Shown here in pieces: positions 32,485 through 40,825 of a DNA stretch of 64,000 nucleotides. How positions within the stretch are numbered: the first letter of the stretch is position 1; each line of letters starts with the position of its first letter. This DNA comes from CAJXSD01 sp964633145 (GTDB lineage Bacteria > Pseudomonadota > Alphaproteobacteria > Rhodobacterales > Rhodobacteraceae). The DNA is taken from the NCBI GenBank assembly GCA_964633145.1, contig CAZWFE010000006.1, positions 10,128 to 74,127 on the forward strand, in the 5' to 3' direction. The translations under genes and the position numbers were made by a program. The notes beneath the pieces are model-generated. The model searched no databases. It was not told the origin of the DNA and saw only the letters and a list, made by a program, of their open reading frames with translations.

Positions 32485-33062
32485 GCCTGTGAGAGCACCA
32501 GATCCAGCAAGGCGCGGCTTTCTTGACGGGCGTGGGTGGCTGTGATGGGGCGTTCGTTTTGCGCCACATTCAGCCAGACCCCATCCATATAGGATTGCAA
32601 CATCCGTTCAATCGCCCGCCGAATATGCGCTGGCGCCAGTTGTTTTAATTCGTGGCGAAAATGGCTGGCAACGCGTGCTTGGTTGATGCGTTGCAACCGC
32701 GCCAAACTGTCTGAGTAGGGGGCAGCAGCCCAAAACTGTACCCAGAAACTGCAGTGTTCAGGCGTAAATAATGCTTCGTCAAAATTCGCCTCGATTAAGG
32801 CGCGCAGGCGATCTTTGGGTGTTTGGGCAGTGGCCAAGCGTGTGCGATGGGCCTGCGAGAGCATGATTAGCAAATGGCGCATGGTGGCCACCATTAGCTG
32901 TTCTTTGGATCCGAAATAATAATTGATACTGGCAGCAGTTGCGCCAACCTGTCGTGCAATTTCGGACATGGTGACAGCGTGAAAGCCTTTGGCATAGGTG
33001 GCTTTCAATGTAGCTTGGATGAATTCATCGTGGCGAATATCGCGGATTAATTTTCGTTTCAT
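32466..33062 (-). CDS. betI: TetR-family repressor of choline catabolism BetI
   Basis: A 198-residue TetR-family regulator from ATG 33062 (MKRKLIRDIRHDEFI). The helix-turn-helix is at residues ~30-55 (TMSEIARQVGATAASINYYF), and FWVQFWAAAPYSDSLARLQR in the ligand domain is BetI-typical. BetI represses bet genes until choline is present. The ORF extends 68 codons further upstream through AT-rich, non-coding-like sequence; BetI length (~195) supports the shorter start. It is divergent from the BCCT-like carrier and convergent with betC. Confidence 0.92.
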   Translation of the reverse strand: MKRKLIRDIRHDEFIQATLKATYAKGFHAVTMSEIARQVGATAASINYYFGSKEQLMVATMRHLLIMLSQAHRTRLATAQTPKDRLRALIEANFDEALFTPEHCSFWVQFWAAAPYSDSLARLQRINQARVASHFRHELKQLAPAHIRRAIERMLQSYMDGVWLNVAQNERPITATHARQESRALLDLVLSQAHSPRG

Positions 33063-33085
33063 GACTATATATTTAGGGAACTTTA

Positions 33086-33103
33086 TAGTTGGATCAATAA
33101 CTA
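33086..33103. promoter_or_regulatory. Possible BetI operator
   Basis: TAGTT (33086-33090) and AACTA (33099-33103) form an inverted repeat with an 8-bp centre GGATCAAT in the betI/carrier intergenic region; an overlapping GGAT/ATCC repeat lies at 33091-33107. Size and location fit a TetR operator. The rest of 33063-33204 is AT-rich promoter sequence ending in a strong GGGAGGA. Confidence 0.4.
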
Positions 33104-33204
33104 ATCCGTAATTCGAAAAACTAAACCACGATTTAATTTTCTCGATTTTTGGAAAATCCTGTGATACTTTCGCGTCATAAGCCAAATAAAAACGGGAGGA
33201 AATT

Positions 33205-34362
33205 ATGACGTCAATTATAACTTTTGGTGTGCTTATGGCCTTTGCTCTGGTCATATTCGTCACCATAAAATGGTGGAACCTGCGGCTTGAGGGGACAAAC
33301 CCTGTGTCGCTGTTTGTGTTTATATCGATTTTGTTTACATCCGGATTGGATGTGGGATTGGTGATGTTCCCACTGGCATGGGATTTCCCATTATATGCTG
33401 ATGTTGCCAGTGAACCCGCCTATGGTGTGACAAACCCGCTGGCCATTGAATTTGGGTATTGGGGGTTTTTGATTTGGGCGTTTTATTTCCTGACCGGATT
33501 TTATTTCTGCGTCATTGAACCAAAGGTCAAATTTTTCGAAATCCCAGTTGTGAAATGGATCAATAACATTGTGATCATTGGCACCTGTGCCTTTACTGGG
33601 GCATTGTTTCTGATCTATCTGCCCTATTACATTCCTATGGTGGGTGATGGTGAAACGGTTATCCCTGCGTTCTATGTGCTGACGATTTTGGTGATTGCGG
33701 CGGCGGCCTATTCATCGACGGATTTAAAGTTTGTTAAGGTTTTGTCAGTTGCGTCCACGGTGATGTTTTTCGGATTAATCGCCTTGGCCTGGATTTTGGC
33801 CGGCATGGGAATTGGTGATTTCACCGCCTCGGTTTCAAACATTGGGGGGTATTTCGCAAATATCCATGAATTTGTGACACCGATGACGGATTATCACGAA
33901 TTTTTCCTGTTCTGGTGGTTTGCTTGGTCGATCATGATTGGTCAGTTCACATCGCGGTTTGTGGGTGGTTTGACAACATGGCAATTCCTGCTGGCGTTGC
34001 TGGTTATCCCATCGATCCCATTGGCGCTGTGGTTTGGGGTTTTGTACCATTATTTCACCGCAGGTATCGCGACCGAAGGATTGATGAACTGGGCGATGGT
34101 TGTTGTGGGGATCGTATTTGTGATCAATTCATTCGACAGTCTGATCCGCCTGTATACCGACAACCTAAACCTGACGGTCGAGCGTTTGGGTAAAATGACC
34201 TATCTGATTGCCAATATCGTGGTGCTGTCTGTGTTAACCGTTTTGTTCCAGTCACAGTGGCTGCAAATCGAATGGGTGGGCACAGTTGTCATCGGGCTAT
34301 ATGTCGGATGTGTGGTCTATATTATCATGAAACATCGTGCAGCTGTGATGGGTATTTCGTGA
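33205..34362 (+). CDS. Short BCCT-like membrane carrier in the choline cluster
   Basis: A 385-residue membrane protein with about ten hydrophobic segments. FFLFWWFAWSIMIGQFTSRF followed by LPSIP-like and ALWFGVLYHYF resembles the betaine/choline/carnitine transporter core (the W-x-x-W-W-x-x-W box and the arginine after it). BCCT carriers usually have 500-670 residues and twelve segments; here the N-terminal segments are shortened or missing. No frameshift is apparent and the ribosome-binding site is strong (GGGAGGAAATT), so it appears an intact short form. Choline or betaine uptake is inferred from position between betI and betA. Confidence 0.7.
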   Translation: MTSIITFGVLMAFALVIFVTIKWWNLRLEGTNPVSLFVFISILFTSGLDVGLVMFPLAWDFPLYADVASEPAYGVTNPLAIEFGYWGFLIWAFYFLTGFYFCVIEPKVKFFEIPVVKWINNIVIIGTCAFTGALFLIYLPYYIPMVGDGETVIPAFYVLTILVIAAAAYSSTDLKFVKVLSVASTVMFFGLIALAWILAGMGIGDFTASVSNIGGYFANIHEFVTPMTDYHEFFLFWWFAWSIMIGQFTSRFVGGLTTWQFLLALLVIPSIPLALWFGVLYHYFTAGIATEGLMNWAMVVVGIVFVINSFDSLIRLYTDNLNLTVERLGKMTYLIANIVVLSVLTVLFQSQWLQIEWVGTVVIGLYVGCVVYIIMKHRAAVMGIS

Positions 34363-34373
34363 TCTGAATGCAA

Positions 34374-34438
34374 CGACGGTGGGCGGTGTTTGGCCCAATC
34401 GAACGCCGCCCACCCACCCCGTCGCCCGATTGGGCCAA
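34374..34438 (+). promoter_or_regulatory. betA leader with two competing long inverted repeats
   Basis: Stem A pairs GGTGGGCGGTGTT (34378-34390) with AACGCCGCCCACC (34402-34414), 13 pairs with one G-T. Stem B pairs TTGGCCCAATCG (34390-34401) with CGATTGGGCCAA (34427-34438), 12 perfect pairs. The left arm of B is the loop of A, so they exclude each other or form a pseudoknot. CGACG/CGTCG can further clamp A. The betA ribosome-binding site GAGGAG starts at 34445. Confidence 0.7.
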
Positions 34439-34455
34439 AGCCAAGAGGAGAGCGC

Positions 34456-36114
34456 ATGCAAGCGGACTATGTAATCATCGGTGCAGGCAGTGCCGGATGT
34501 GCTATGGCCTATCGTCTAAGCGAGGCTGGCAAATCTGTGATCGTGTTGGAATATGGCGGCAGCGATGCCGGCCCGCTGATCCAAATGCCTGGGGCGTTAA
34601 GTTATCCGATGAACATGTCGCGCTATGACTGGGGATATTGGTCAGACCCCGAACCGCATTTGGGCGGGCGCCGGTTGGCCTGTCCGCGGGGCAAAGTGAT
34701 TGGAGGATCATCCAGTATCAATGGCATGGTCTATGTGCGCGGTCATGCGCGTGATTTTGACACTTGGGCCGAAATGGGGGCCGATGGGTGGGCCTATGCC
34801 GATGTTTTGCCCTATTATAAACGCCAAGAATGCTGGGATCCGCGCGGCCATGGCGGCGATCCCGATTGGCGCGGCACCAATGGCCCATTGCATGTGACCC
34901 GCGGGACACGCGAAAACCCTTTGGTCCATGCCTTTGTCCAGGCAGGTGCGCAGGCGGGCTATCCCGTGACAGCCGATTACAACGGGCAACAGCAAGAGGG
35001 CTTTAGCCCGATGGAGCAGACAACCTATAAAGGCCAACGGTGGTCATCGGCCAAGGCCTATCTGAACCCAGCCCTTAAAACTGGCAACTGCCAACTGGTG
35101 CGCGGCTTGGCCCAAAAAATCACCATCACCGATGGGCGCGCCACGGGGGTGATATATCAGCATCGCGGTCAATCCCTGCAACTGCACGCAACCCAAGAGG
35201 TCATCGTTGCTGCATCCGCGATCAATTCGCCCAAATTGTTGATGCTGTCCGGCATTGGCCCTGCGGCGCATTTGCGTGACCATGGAATCGATGTCGTTGC
35301 CGATCGCCCCGGCGTGGGGCAGAATCTGCAAGACCATCTGGAATTATACATTCAAATGGCCGCCAGCCAGCCGGTGTCACTGTTCAAATACTGGAATCTG
35401 TTTGGCAAAGCTTGGGTTGGATTGCAGTGGCTGATCAATAAAACCGGCCCCGGCGCATCCAACCAATTCGAAAGTGCCGCATTCATCCGTTCGGATGCCG
35501 GCGTTGAATATCCCGATATTCAATATCATTTTCTGCCCATCGCCGTGCGCTATGATGGCCGCGCCGCCGCCGAAGGTCACGGGTTCCAAGCCCACGTCGG
35601 CCCCATGCGCAGCCCATCGCGTGGATCAGTCACGCTGCGATCCTCAGATCCGGCCGCAGATCCCAAGATTTTGTTCAACTATATGTCGCATGAAAAAGAC
35701 TGGGCGGACTTCAGAAAATGCATCCGCCTGACGCGCGAAATTTTTGCGCAAGATGCCTTTAAGCCCTTTGTAAAACACGAAATTCAACCAGGTGAGGCCG
35801 TGCAAAGTGATGATGCGCTGAATGATTTTATTCGCGACCATGTCGAAAGCGCCTATCACCCCTGTGGGACCTGTAAAATGGGGCGCGCCGATGATCCGAT
35901 GGCCGTTGTTGATCCAACCTGTCGGGTGATCGGTGTCGATGGACTGCGCGTGGCCGACAGCAGCATTTTCCCACGCATCACCAATGGCAATCTGAACGGC
36001 CCATCCATTATGGTTGGCGAAAAAGCATCTGATCATATTTTGGGTCGCGATCCGCTGCCACGGGCCAATGATATTCCGTGGATTCATCCAAATTGGAAAA
36101 CCGCACAACGATAG
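34456..36114 (+). CDS. betA: Choline dehydrogenase
   Basis: A 552-residue GMC-family flavoenzyme that oxidises choline to betaine aldehyde at the membrane. The FAD-binding motif is DYVIIGAGSAGCAMAYRLSE (residues 4-23), the GMC signature is PRGKVIGGSSSINGMVYVRG, and the catalytic His lies in YHPCGTCKMG, with NPNLN-type LRVADSSIFPRITNGN near the end. ATG 34456 follows AGAGGAG; a longer in-frame start 22 codons upstream would be inside the hairpin leader. betB, for the next step to glycine betaine, is not in the window. Confidence 0.95.
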   Translation: MQADYVIIGAGSAGCAMAYRLSEAGKSVIVLEYGGSDAGPLIQMPGALSYPMNMSRYDWGYWSDPEPHLGGRRLACPRGKVIGGSSSINGMVYVRGHARDFDTWAEMGADGWAYADVLPYYKRQECWDPRGHGGDPDWRGTNGPLHVTRGTRENPLVHAFVQAGAQAGYPVTADYNGQQQEGFSPMEQTTYKGQRWSSAKAYLNPALKTGNCQLVRGLAQKITITDGRATGVIYQHRGQSLQLHATQEVIVAASAINSPKLLMLSGIGPAAHLRDHGIDVVADRPGVGQNLQDHLELYIQMAASQPVSLFKYWNLFGKAWVGLQWLINKTGPGASNQFESAAFIRSDAGVEYPDIQYHFLPIAVRYDGRAAAEGHGFQAHVGPMRSPSRGSVTLRSSDPAADPKILFNYMSHEKDWADFRKCIRLTREIFAQDAFKPFVKHEIQPGEAVQSDDALNDFIRDHVESAYHPCGTCKMGRADDPMAVVDPTCRVIGVDGLRVADSSIFPRITNGNLNGPSIMVGEKASDHILGRDPLPRANDIPWIHPNWKTAQR

Positions 36115-36190
36115 GATAGGAATTGGGTTTTACGGGCTAATGCCCTGAATTGACCTGTTTTTACTGGGCGGCATCGTGTAGCGTTTAGAC

Positions 36191-36418
36191 ATGTCGAGCC
36201 AAAACATCATATCGTTAGCGTCACGCATTCGGTCCCACGGTCACAGCGAACCGCAGGGGTATAATTCGTTGCAGCGTGTTGTTCAGACCAAGCGTATCTT
36301 TGACGGAAAACTGATCCAAATGCAGCGTTCGCCAGTGCGCGATTTGCTGGCAGAACGCCACGCGAAACAAATCGCACAGCAATTGAACGCGATTTTGGGC
36401 TACGCGACGCGTCCATAA
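36191..36418 (+). CDS. Small hypothetical protein
   Basis: A 75-residue basic ORF (SSQNIISLASRIRSHGHSEP; AERHAKQIAQQLNAILGY) ending 12 bp before the convergent stop of pccR. It has no signal peptide, membrane segment or recognised domain, and only a poor ribosome-binding site. Codon choice resembles neighbours and the C-terminal half looks helical, so it may be real, but I do not recognise the family. A competing ORF on the opposite strand is not better. Confidence 0.4.
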   Translation: MSSQNIISLASRIRSHGHSEPQGYNSLQRVVQTKRIFDGKLIQMQRSPVRDLLAERHAKQIAQQLNAILGYATRP

Positions 36419-36430
36419 CTCCCGCCCGCC

Positions 36431-37828
36431 CTAATTCACGGAATAGGGTAATAAATCACGCCGGTTCACATCAACGGTCAGCTGACGTTCCAATGGTGGA
36501 ACCGAGCGTTGATGACAGGTGCGGCGTTCACACAATCGGCACGAAATCCCTATGGGTTCAAACGCATCGGGATTGTTCAAATCCAGCGTATCGGCATAGA
36601 CTAAATCTTTGGCGTGCTTGACCTCGCATCCCAGCGCAATGGCGAACCGCCGAACGGGTGCATCATAGGATCCACCCGGTTTGGTGATATCTGTAGCCAG
36701 TGAAATATAGCGTACCCCGTCGGGTGTTTCCGCCAGCTGGCGCAAAAACTGCCCTGGTGTTTCAAATGCGCGATGCACGTTCCACAACGGACAGGCGCCG
36801 CCAAAACGGGCAAATTGCAACCGTGTTGCGGAATGGCGTTTGGTGATTGTGCCCGCCTGATCCACCCGCACAAAGAAAAAAGGAATGCCTTTTTCGTTCG
36901 GGCGCTGCAATGTGGACAAGCGATGGGCCACCTGTTCGATGGATGTGCCAAAATGATTGGCAAGGCGTTCCAAATCGTGGCGTTGTTCGCGGGCCGCAGT
37001 CAGAAATTCGCGATAGGGCATCAAGGCCGCGCCTGCAAAATAATTGGCCAAGCCGATTTTTGCGATGGATCGCGCTTGTGTTGATTGGAATTTTGCAAAA
37101 TCCAATGTGGCGTCCAGCAATTTTTCCTGTGACAACAGCGCGAATTGCAACGTCAATTGAAACGCGATGGTCTGTGCTGATGCACGGTTTGATAAATACA
37201 GCGTTTTGGTATCCGCATCAAAGTGGCGTAACACTTTGTCATCGCGGTATAACACACGATAGCCTTGGGCGCGCAGGGTGGTTTCGACTTTGGTTTTGAC
37301 CCAATTTGGGCCTTCTCGGCCTTGGGCAAATCGTTCTGCGGCGCGGTCCACGGCATCTATGTAATTGTCGCAGTAATGGAAAAAATCGCGCACCTCTTCC
37401 CAGGGGCTGGGGGCCAAACGCGCATCATCGCGGCCCAGTGCTTCGTCCAGCGATGCCAGACGTTCTTGGGTTTGGCGATAGGCGCGGTGCAGTTCCAAAA
37501 ATGCGTGCACAAAGCCAGGTGCATTTGATGCGGATAACCTAAGATCTGACGCGGGCGGGATGTCACCAAAAACGGGATCGGCCAAGGCCTCTTTCAGATC
37601 GCTGATCAAACGTTCGCTGTCAGTTGACGACAATTCGGTGACGTCAAATCCAAATTCCTGTGCCAATGCCAAAATAACCGAACTGGACAGGGGGCGATTG
37701 TTGTTTTCCATCTGGTTCAAATAGGGCAGCGATACGCCCAATTTTTCTGCAAATGCTTTCTGTGTTAGGGTCAGCCGTTGGCGCATGTCGCGCAGTTTGG
37801 CACCAGCGTATAGTTTTTTGATCGCCAT
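36431..37828 (-). CDS. pccR: Short-chain fatty acyl-CoA regulator (ScfR/PccR type)
   Basis: A 465-residue regulator with an N-terminal XRE helix-turn-helix (residues 8-65; KLRDMRQRLTLTQKAFAEKL, PYLNQMENNNRPLS), a central IrrE/ImmA-like region (FAGAALMPYREFLTAAREQR) and a DUF2083-type C-terminus with clustered cysteines (GISCRLCERRTCHQRS). In Rhodobacter sphaeroides PccR of this family activates pccB via TTTGCAAA. Two TTTGCAAA sites lie before this gene and four before pccB nearby, which strongly supports the assignment. Confidence 0.92.
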   Translation of the reverse strand: MAIKKLYAGAKLRDMRQRLTLTQKAFAEKLGVSLPYLNQMENNNRPLSSSVILALAQEFGFDVTELSSTDSERLISDLKEALADPVFGDIPPASDLRLSASNAPGFVHAFLELHRAYRQTQERLASLDEALGRDDARLAPSPWEEVRDFFHYCDNYIDAVDRAAERFAQGREGPNWVKTKVETTLRAQGYRVLYRDDKVLRHFDADTKTLYLSNRASAQTIAFQLTLQFALLSQEKLLDATLDFAKFQSTQARSIAKIGLANYFAGAALMPYREFLTAAREQRHDLERLANHFGTSIEQVAHRLSTLQRPNEKGIPFFFVRVDQAGTITKRHSATRLQFARFGGACPLWNVHRAFETPGQFLRQLAETPDGVRYISLATDITKPGGSYDAPVRRFAIALGCEVKHAKDLVYADTLDLNNPDAFEPIGISCRLCERRTCHQRSVPPLERQLTVDVNRRDLLPYSVN

Positions 37829-37840
37829 GGGTTTGCCCCC

Positions 37841-37869
37841 TTTGCAAAGTGTTTTGCAGACTTTGCAAA
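37841..37869. promoter_or_regulatory. PccR-type operators before pccR
   Basis: Two perfect TTTGCAAA palindromes at 37841-37848 and 37862-37869, 21 bp apart centre to centre (two helical turns), with a TTTTGCAG half-like site between them. They sit just upstream of the pccR start, consistent with autoregulation. Confidence 0.75.
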
Positions 37870-37885
37870 GTTTTGTGGCGCGGGT

Positions 37886-39103
37886 CTAGGGTGTATTTAG
37901 GATTCTGTTGCGCCGCATGACATATAAAATACAGATCAGCCCGATCGCGACCGATGTGGCCATGATTGTATTCAGCACCAGCGCCCCGTTGTCTGGGCGC
38001 AGCATAATGCCCGCCAGCGCCGATAGGGCAGCGCCGCCGCCAATCATGACCGAACTGCCCAATCCTGATGCGGTGCCGGCCAAATCAGGGCGTACGGACA
38101 ACATGCCTGCCGTTGCATTTGGGATGGTCATTCCATTGCCCAAGCCAACAAAGGTCATGAAACCGAAAAACGTCAGCGCGCTGTCCAGATGTGCTGCATC
38201 GACTGCAATTGACATGACCAACCCTGATAGCGTGATGATCAAGCCAACGACGACCATTTTATCTGATCCGACCCGAACCGAGTAACGGCCCGATAGGAAA
38301 TTGCCCGCGAAATACCCCAAGGCGGGTGCCCCAAAATAAATGCCCAATGCTTCGGGTGGCAGGCCGTATATGACGCCGCCCACAAAGGGTGCGCCGCCCA
38401 AATAGGCAAAAAACGCCCCCGAGCCAAAGGCCGAGGCCAAGCAATATCCCCAAAAACGACGTGATGTCAGCAAGGTGGGGTATTGTTTGAACTGCCCCCA
38501 AACGTTGTTCGTTGAGGCGGCCGCGGTTTCGCCTTGATCAAGATAGGCCAGAATCCAGACAAACATCCCAATGAATCCCAGTGCCCAAAAATTACCCTGC
38601 CATCCAAAAAACGTATCGATATAGCCGCCCAAGGCAGGGGTCAGCATGGGGGCCACGGACATGCCCATTGTGACATAGGCAATTTTGGAACCTGCGGTCA
38701 CGGCATCCGTGGTATCGCGCACAATGGCGCGTGACAGGATCATGGCAGAGGCCGCAATCGCCTGTACCGCTCGCAGGGCAAAAAATGCGCCCAGCGAGGT
38801 TGTGTGAATAATAGCAAACGAGGCCAGCGTAAAAATCGCGATTGACCATAGAATAATTGGCCGACGACCATATAAATCCGCCAATGGGCCGGCAATGATT
38901 TGGATAATTGCACTGGCCCCAAGATAGGTGCCCACCGCCAAGCCCATGATCGCCGCGCTGGTGTTGTAATGCTGTGCCATATTGGGCAGGCTGGGCAAAA
39001 ACGTATTCATCGCAATGGCGCTGACACTGGCCAAAACGATGAGGGTGAACATAGTTGGTTGGGTGGTCTTGCTGAATAAAACAGCAGGCGCGTGATGTGA
39101 CAT
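37886..39103 (-). CDS. Bcr/CflA-type MFS multidrug exporter
   Basis: A 405-residue twelve-segment major-facilitator protein of the drug:H+ antiporter-1 family. The motif-A loop after helix 2 reads GPLADLYGRRPIILWS, and motif C (IGGGAALSALAGIM region and APALGGYIDTFFG) is recognisable. The N-terminal TMFTLIVLASVSAIAMNTFLPSLP is Bcr/CflA-like. It lies between pccR and pccB but has no evident role in propionate use; it may share the TTTGCAAA-rich divergent promoter region with pccB. Confidence 0.88.
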   Translation of the reverse strand: MSHHAPAVLFSKTTQPTMFTLIVLASVSAIAMNTFLPSLPNMAQHYNTSAAIMGLAVGTYLGASAIIQIIAGPLADLYGRRPIILWSIAIFTLASFAIIHTTSLGAFFALRAVQAIAASAMILSRAIVRDTTDAVTAGSKIAYVTMGMSVAPMLTPALGGYIDTFFGWQGNFWALGFIGMFVWILAYLDQGETAAASTNNVWGQFKQYPTLLTSRRFWGYCLASAFGSGAFFAYLGGAPFVGGVIYGLPPEALGIYFGAPALGYFAGNFLSGRYSVRVGSDKMVVVGLIITLSGLVMSIAVDAAHLDSALTFFGFMTFVGLGNGMTIPNATAGMLSVRPDLAGTASGLGSSVMIGGGAALSALAGIMLRPDNGALVLNTIMATSVAIGLICILYVMRRNRILNTP

Positions 39104-39162
39104 GCACGATACCTAGGATTTGCAGTACCCCCTGTCTAGTGGCAAAGCATAAGTTTGCAGAA

Positions 39163-39226
39163 TTTGCAAATTTGCAAAATAAATTATTCATAAATTTGCA
39201 AATTTGCCGAATTTTTCTTTTGCAAA
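39163..39226. promoter_or_regulatory. Four PccR-type operators in the pccB upstream region
   Basis: Perfect TTTGCAAA at 39163-39170, 39171-39178, 39195-39202 and 39219-39226, plus degenerate copies TTTGCAGA and TTTGCCGA. The first two abut; the last three start 24 bp apart. This matches the site used by Rhodobacter PccR at pccB. Confidence 0.85.
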
Positions 39227-39272
39227 CGCAGCATTGGGTGTATCAATGCCGCAATCAGAGAAGAGGGCTGTT

Positions 39273-40805
39273 ATGAAAGACATTTTGCAAGAATTGGAAG
39301 CGCGCCGCGCCGATGCCCGTTTGGGTGGCGGTCAAAAACGCATTGATGCGCAACACTCCAAGGGGAAATTAACCGCACGTGAACGCATTGAATTGTTGTT
39401 AGATGACGGCAGTTTCGAAGAATTTGACATGTTTGTCGCGCATCGCTGCACCGATTTCGGTATGGAAAAACAACGCCCAGCCGGTGACGGTGTTGTTACG
39501 GGGTGGGGCACAATCAATGGTCGCATGGTCTATGTGTTTTCCCAAGATTTCACAGTTTTTGGTGGATCGCTGTCCGAAACACATGCACAAAAAATCTGTA
39601 AAATCATGGATATGGCCATCCAAAATGGCGCGCCTGTGATTGGCATCAATGATTCTGGCGGGGCGCGTATCCAAGAGGGTGTCGCGTCACTTGCGGGATA
39701 CGCAGAAGTATTCCAGCGCAACATTATGGCGTCCGGTGTGATCCCGCAGATTTCGGTCATCATGGGGCCATGTGCGGGTGGCGCGGTATATTCCCCTGCC
39801 ATGACTGACTTTATTTTCATGGTCAAAGACAGCTCTTATATGTTTGTCACGGGGCCTGATGTTGTCAAAACCGTCACAAACGAAGTCGTCACAGCCGAGG
39901 AACTGGGCGGCGCATCCACCCATACGAAAAAATCATCCGTGGCCGACGGCGCATTCGAAAACGATGTTGAGGCCTTGGCCGAGGTCCGTCGTCTGGTCGA
40001 TTTCTTGCCCCTAAACAACCGCGAAAAAGCACCCGTTCGTCCGTTTTTCGATGAACCAGGTCGGATTGAAACATCGCTGGACACATTGATCCCCGACAAT
40101 GCCAACACCCCCTATGATATGAAGGAATTGATCCTGAAATTGGCGGATGAGGGCGATTTTTATGAAATCCAAGAAGATTTCGCCAAAAACATCATCACGG
40201 GCTTTGTCCGGCTTGAGGGACAGACCGTGGGTGTCGTGGCCAATCAGCCAATGGTTTTGGCAGGGTGTTTGGATATCGACAGTTCACGCAAAGCCGCGCG
40301 GTTTGTTCGGTTCTGTGACGCCTTTGAAATTCCAATTCTGACTTTGGTTGACGTTCCCGGATTTTTGCCTGGCACATCGCAGGAATATGGTGGCGTGATC
40401 AAGCATGGTGCGAAATTGCTGTTTGCCTATGGCGAAGCCACTGTGCCCAAAGTGACCGTTATCACGCGCAAAGCCTATGGTGGGGCCTATGACGTGATGT
40501 CATCCAAACACCTGCGTGGTGATTTCAACTATGCCTGGCCCACAGCGGAAATCGCGGTGATGGGCGCCAAAGGCGCGACCGAGATTATTCACCGCGCTGA
40601 TTTGGGTGATGCGGCAAAAATTGCACAGCATACACAGGACTATGAAGACCGTTTTGCAAACCCATTCGTGGCGGCGGAACGTGGCTTTATTGACGAGGTT
40701 ATCCAACCGCGCAGCACCCGCAAACGCGTCAGCCGTGCCTTTGCCAGCCTGCGCAATAAACAGCAAACAAATCCGTGGAAAAAGCACGACAATATTCCGT
40801 TGTAA
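39273..40805 (+). CDS. pccB: Propionyl-CoA carboxylase beta subunit
   Basis: A 510-residue carboxyltransferase subunit that moves CO2 from biotin to propionyl-CoA, giving methylmalonyl-CoA. The two crotonase-like acyl-CoA carboxyltransferase domains are intact: GINDSGGARIQEGVASLAGY and ISVIMGPCAGGAVYSPAMTD in the first, VDVPGFLPGTSQEYGGVIKH and VITRKAYGGAYDVMSSKH in the second. ATG 39273 (MKDILQELE) follows AGAGGG; the upstream in-frame TTG would lie within the operators. It begins the pccB-orf-pccA cluster controlled by PccR sites. Confidence 0.96.
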   Translation: MKDILQELEARRADARLGGGQKRIDAQHSKGKLTARERIELLLDDGSFEEFDMFVAHRCTDFGMEKQRPAGDGVVTGWGTINGRMVYVFSQDFTVFGGSLSETHAQKICKIMDMAIQNGAPVIGINDSGGARIQEGVASLAGYAEVFQRNIMASGVIPQISVIMGPCAGGAVYSPAMTDFIFMVKDSSYMFVTGPDVVKTVTNEVVTAEELGGASTHTKKSSVADGAFENDVEALAEVRRLVDFLPLNNREKAPVRPFFDEPGRIETSLDTLIPDNANTPYDMKELILKLADEGDFYEIQEDFAKNIITGFVRLEGQTVGVVANQPMVLAGCLDIDSSRKAARFVRFCDAFEIPILTLVDVPGFLPGTSQEYGGVIKHGAKLLFAYGEATVPKVTVITRKAYGGAYDVMSSKHLRGDFNYAWPTAEIAVMGAKGATEIIHRADLGDAAKIAQHTQDYEDRFANPFVAAERGFIDEVIQPRSTRKRVSRAFASLRNKQQTNPWKKHDNIPL

Positions 40806-40825
40806 GACGGGGACAGGGTTAGACT

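Noticed and set aside
32466..33266. 266-codon form of BetI
   Set aside because: The extra 68 N-terminal codons lie in AT-rich divergent promoter DNA; BetI proteins are about 195 residues.
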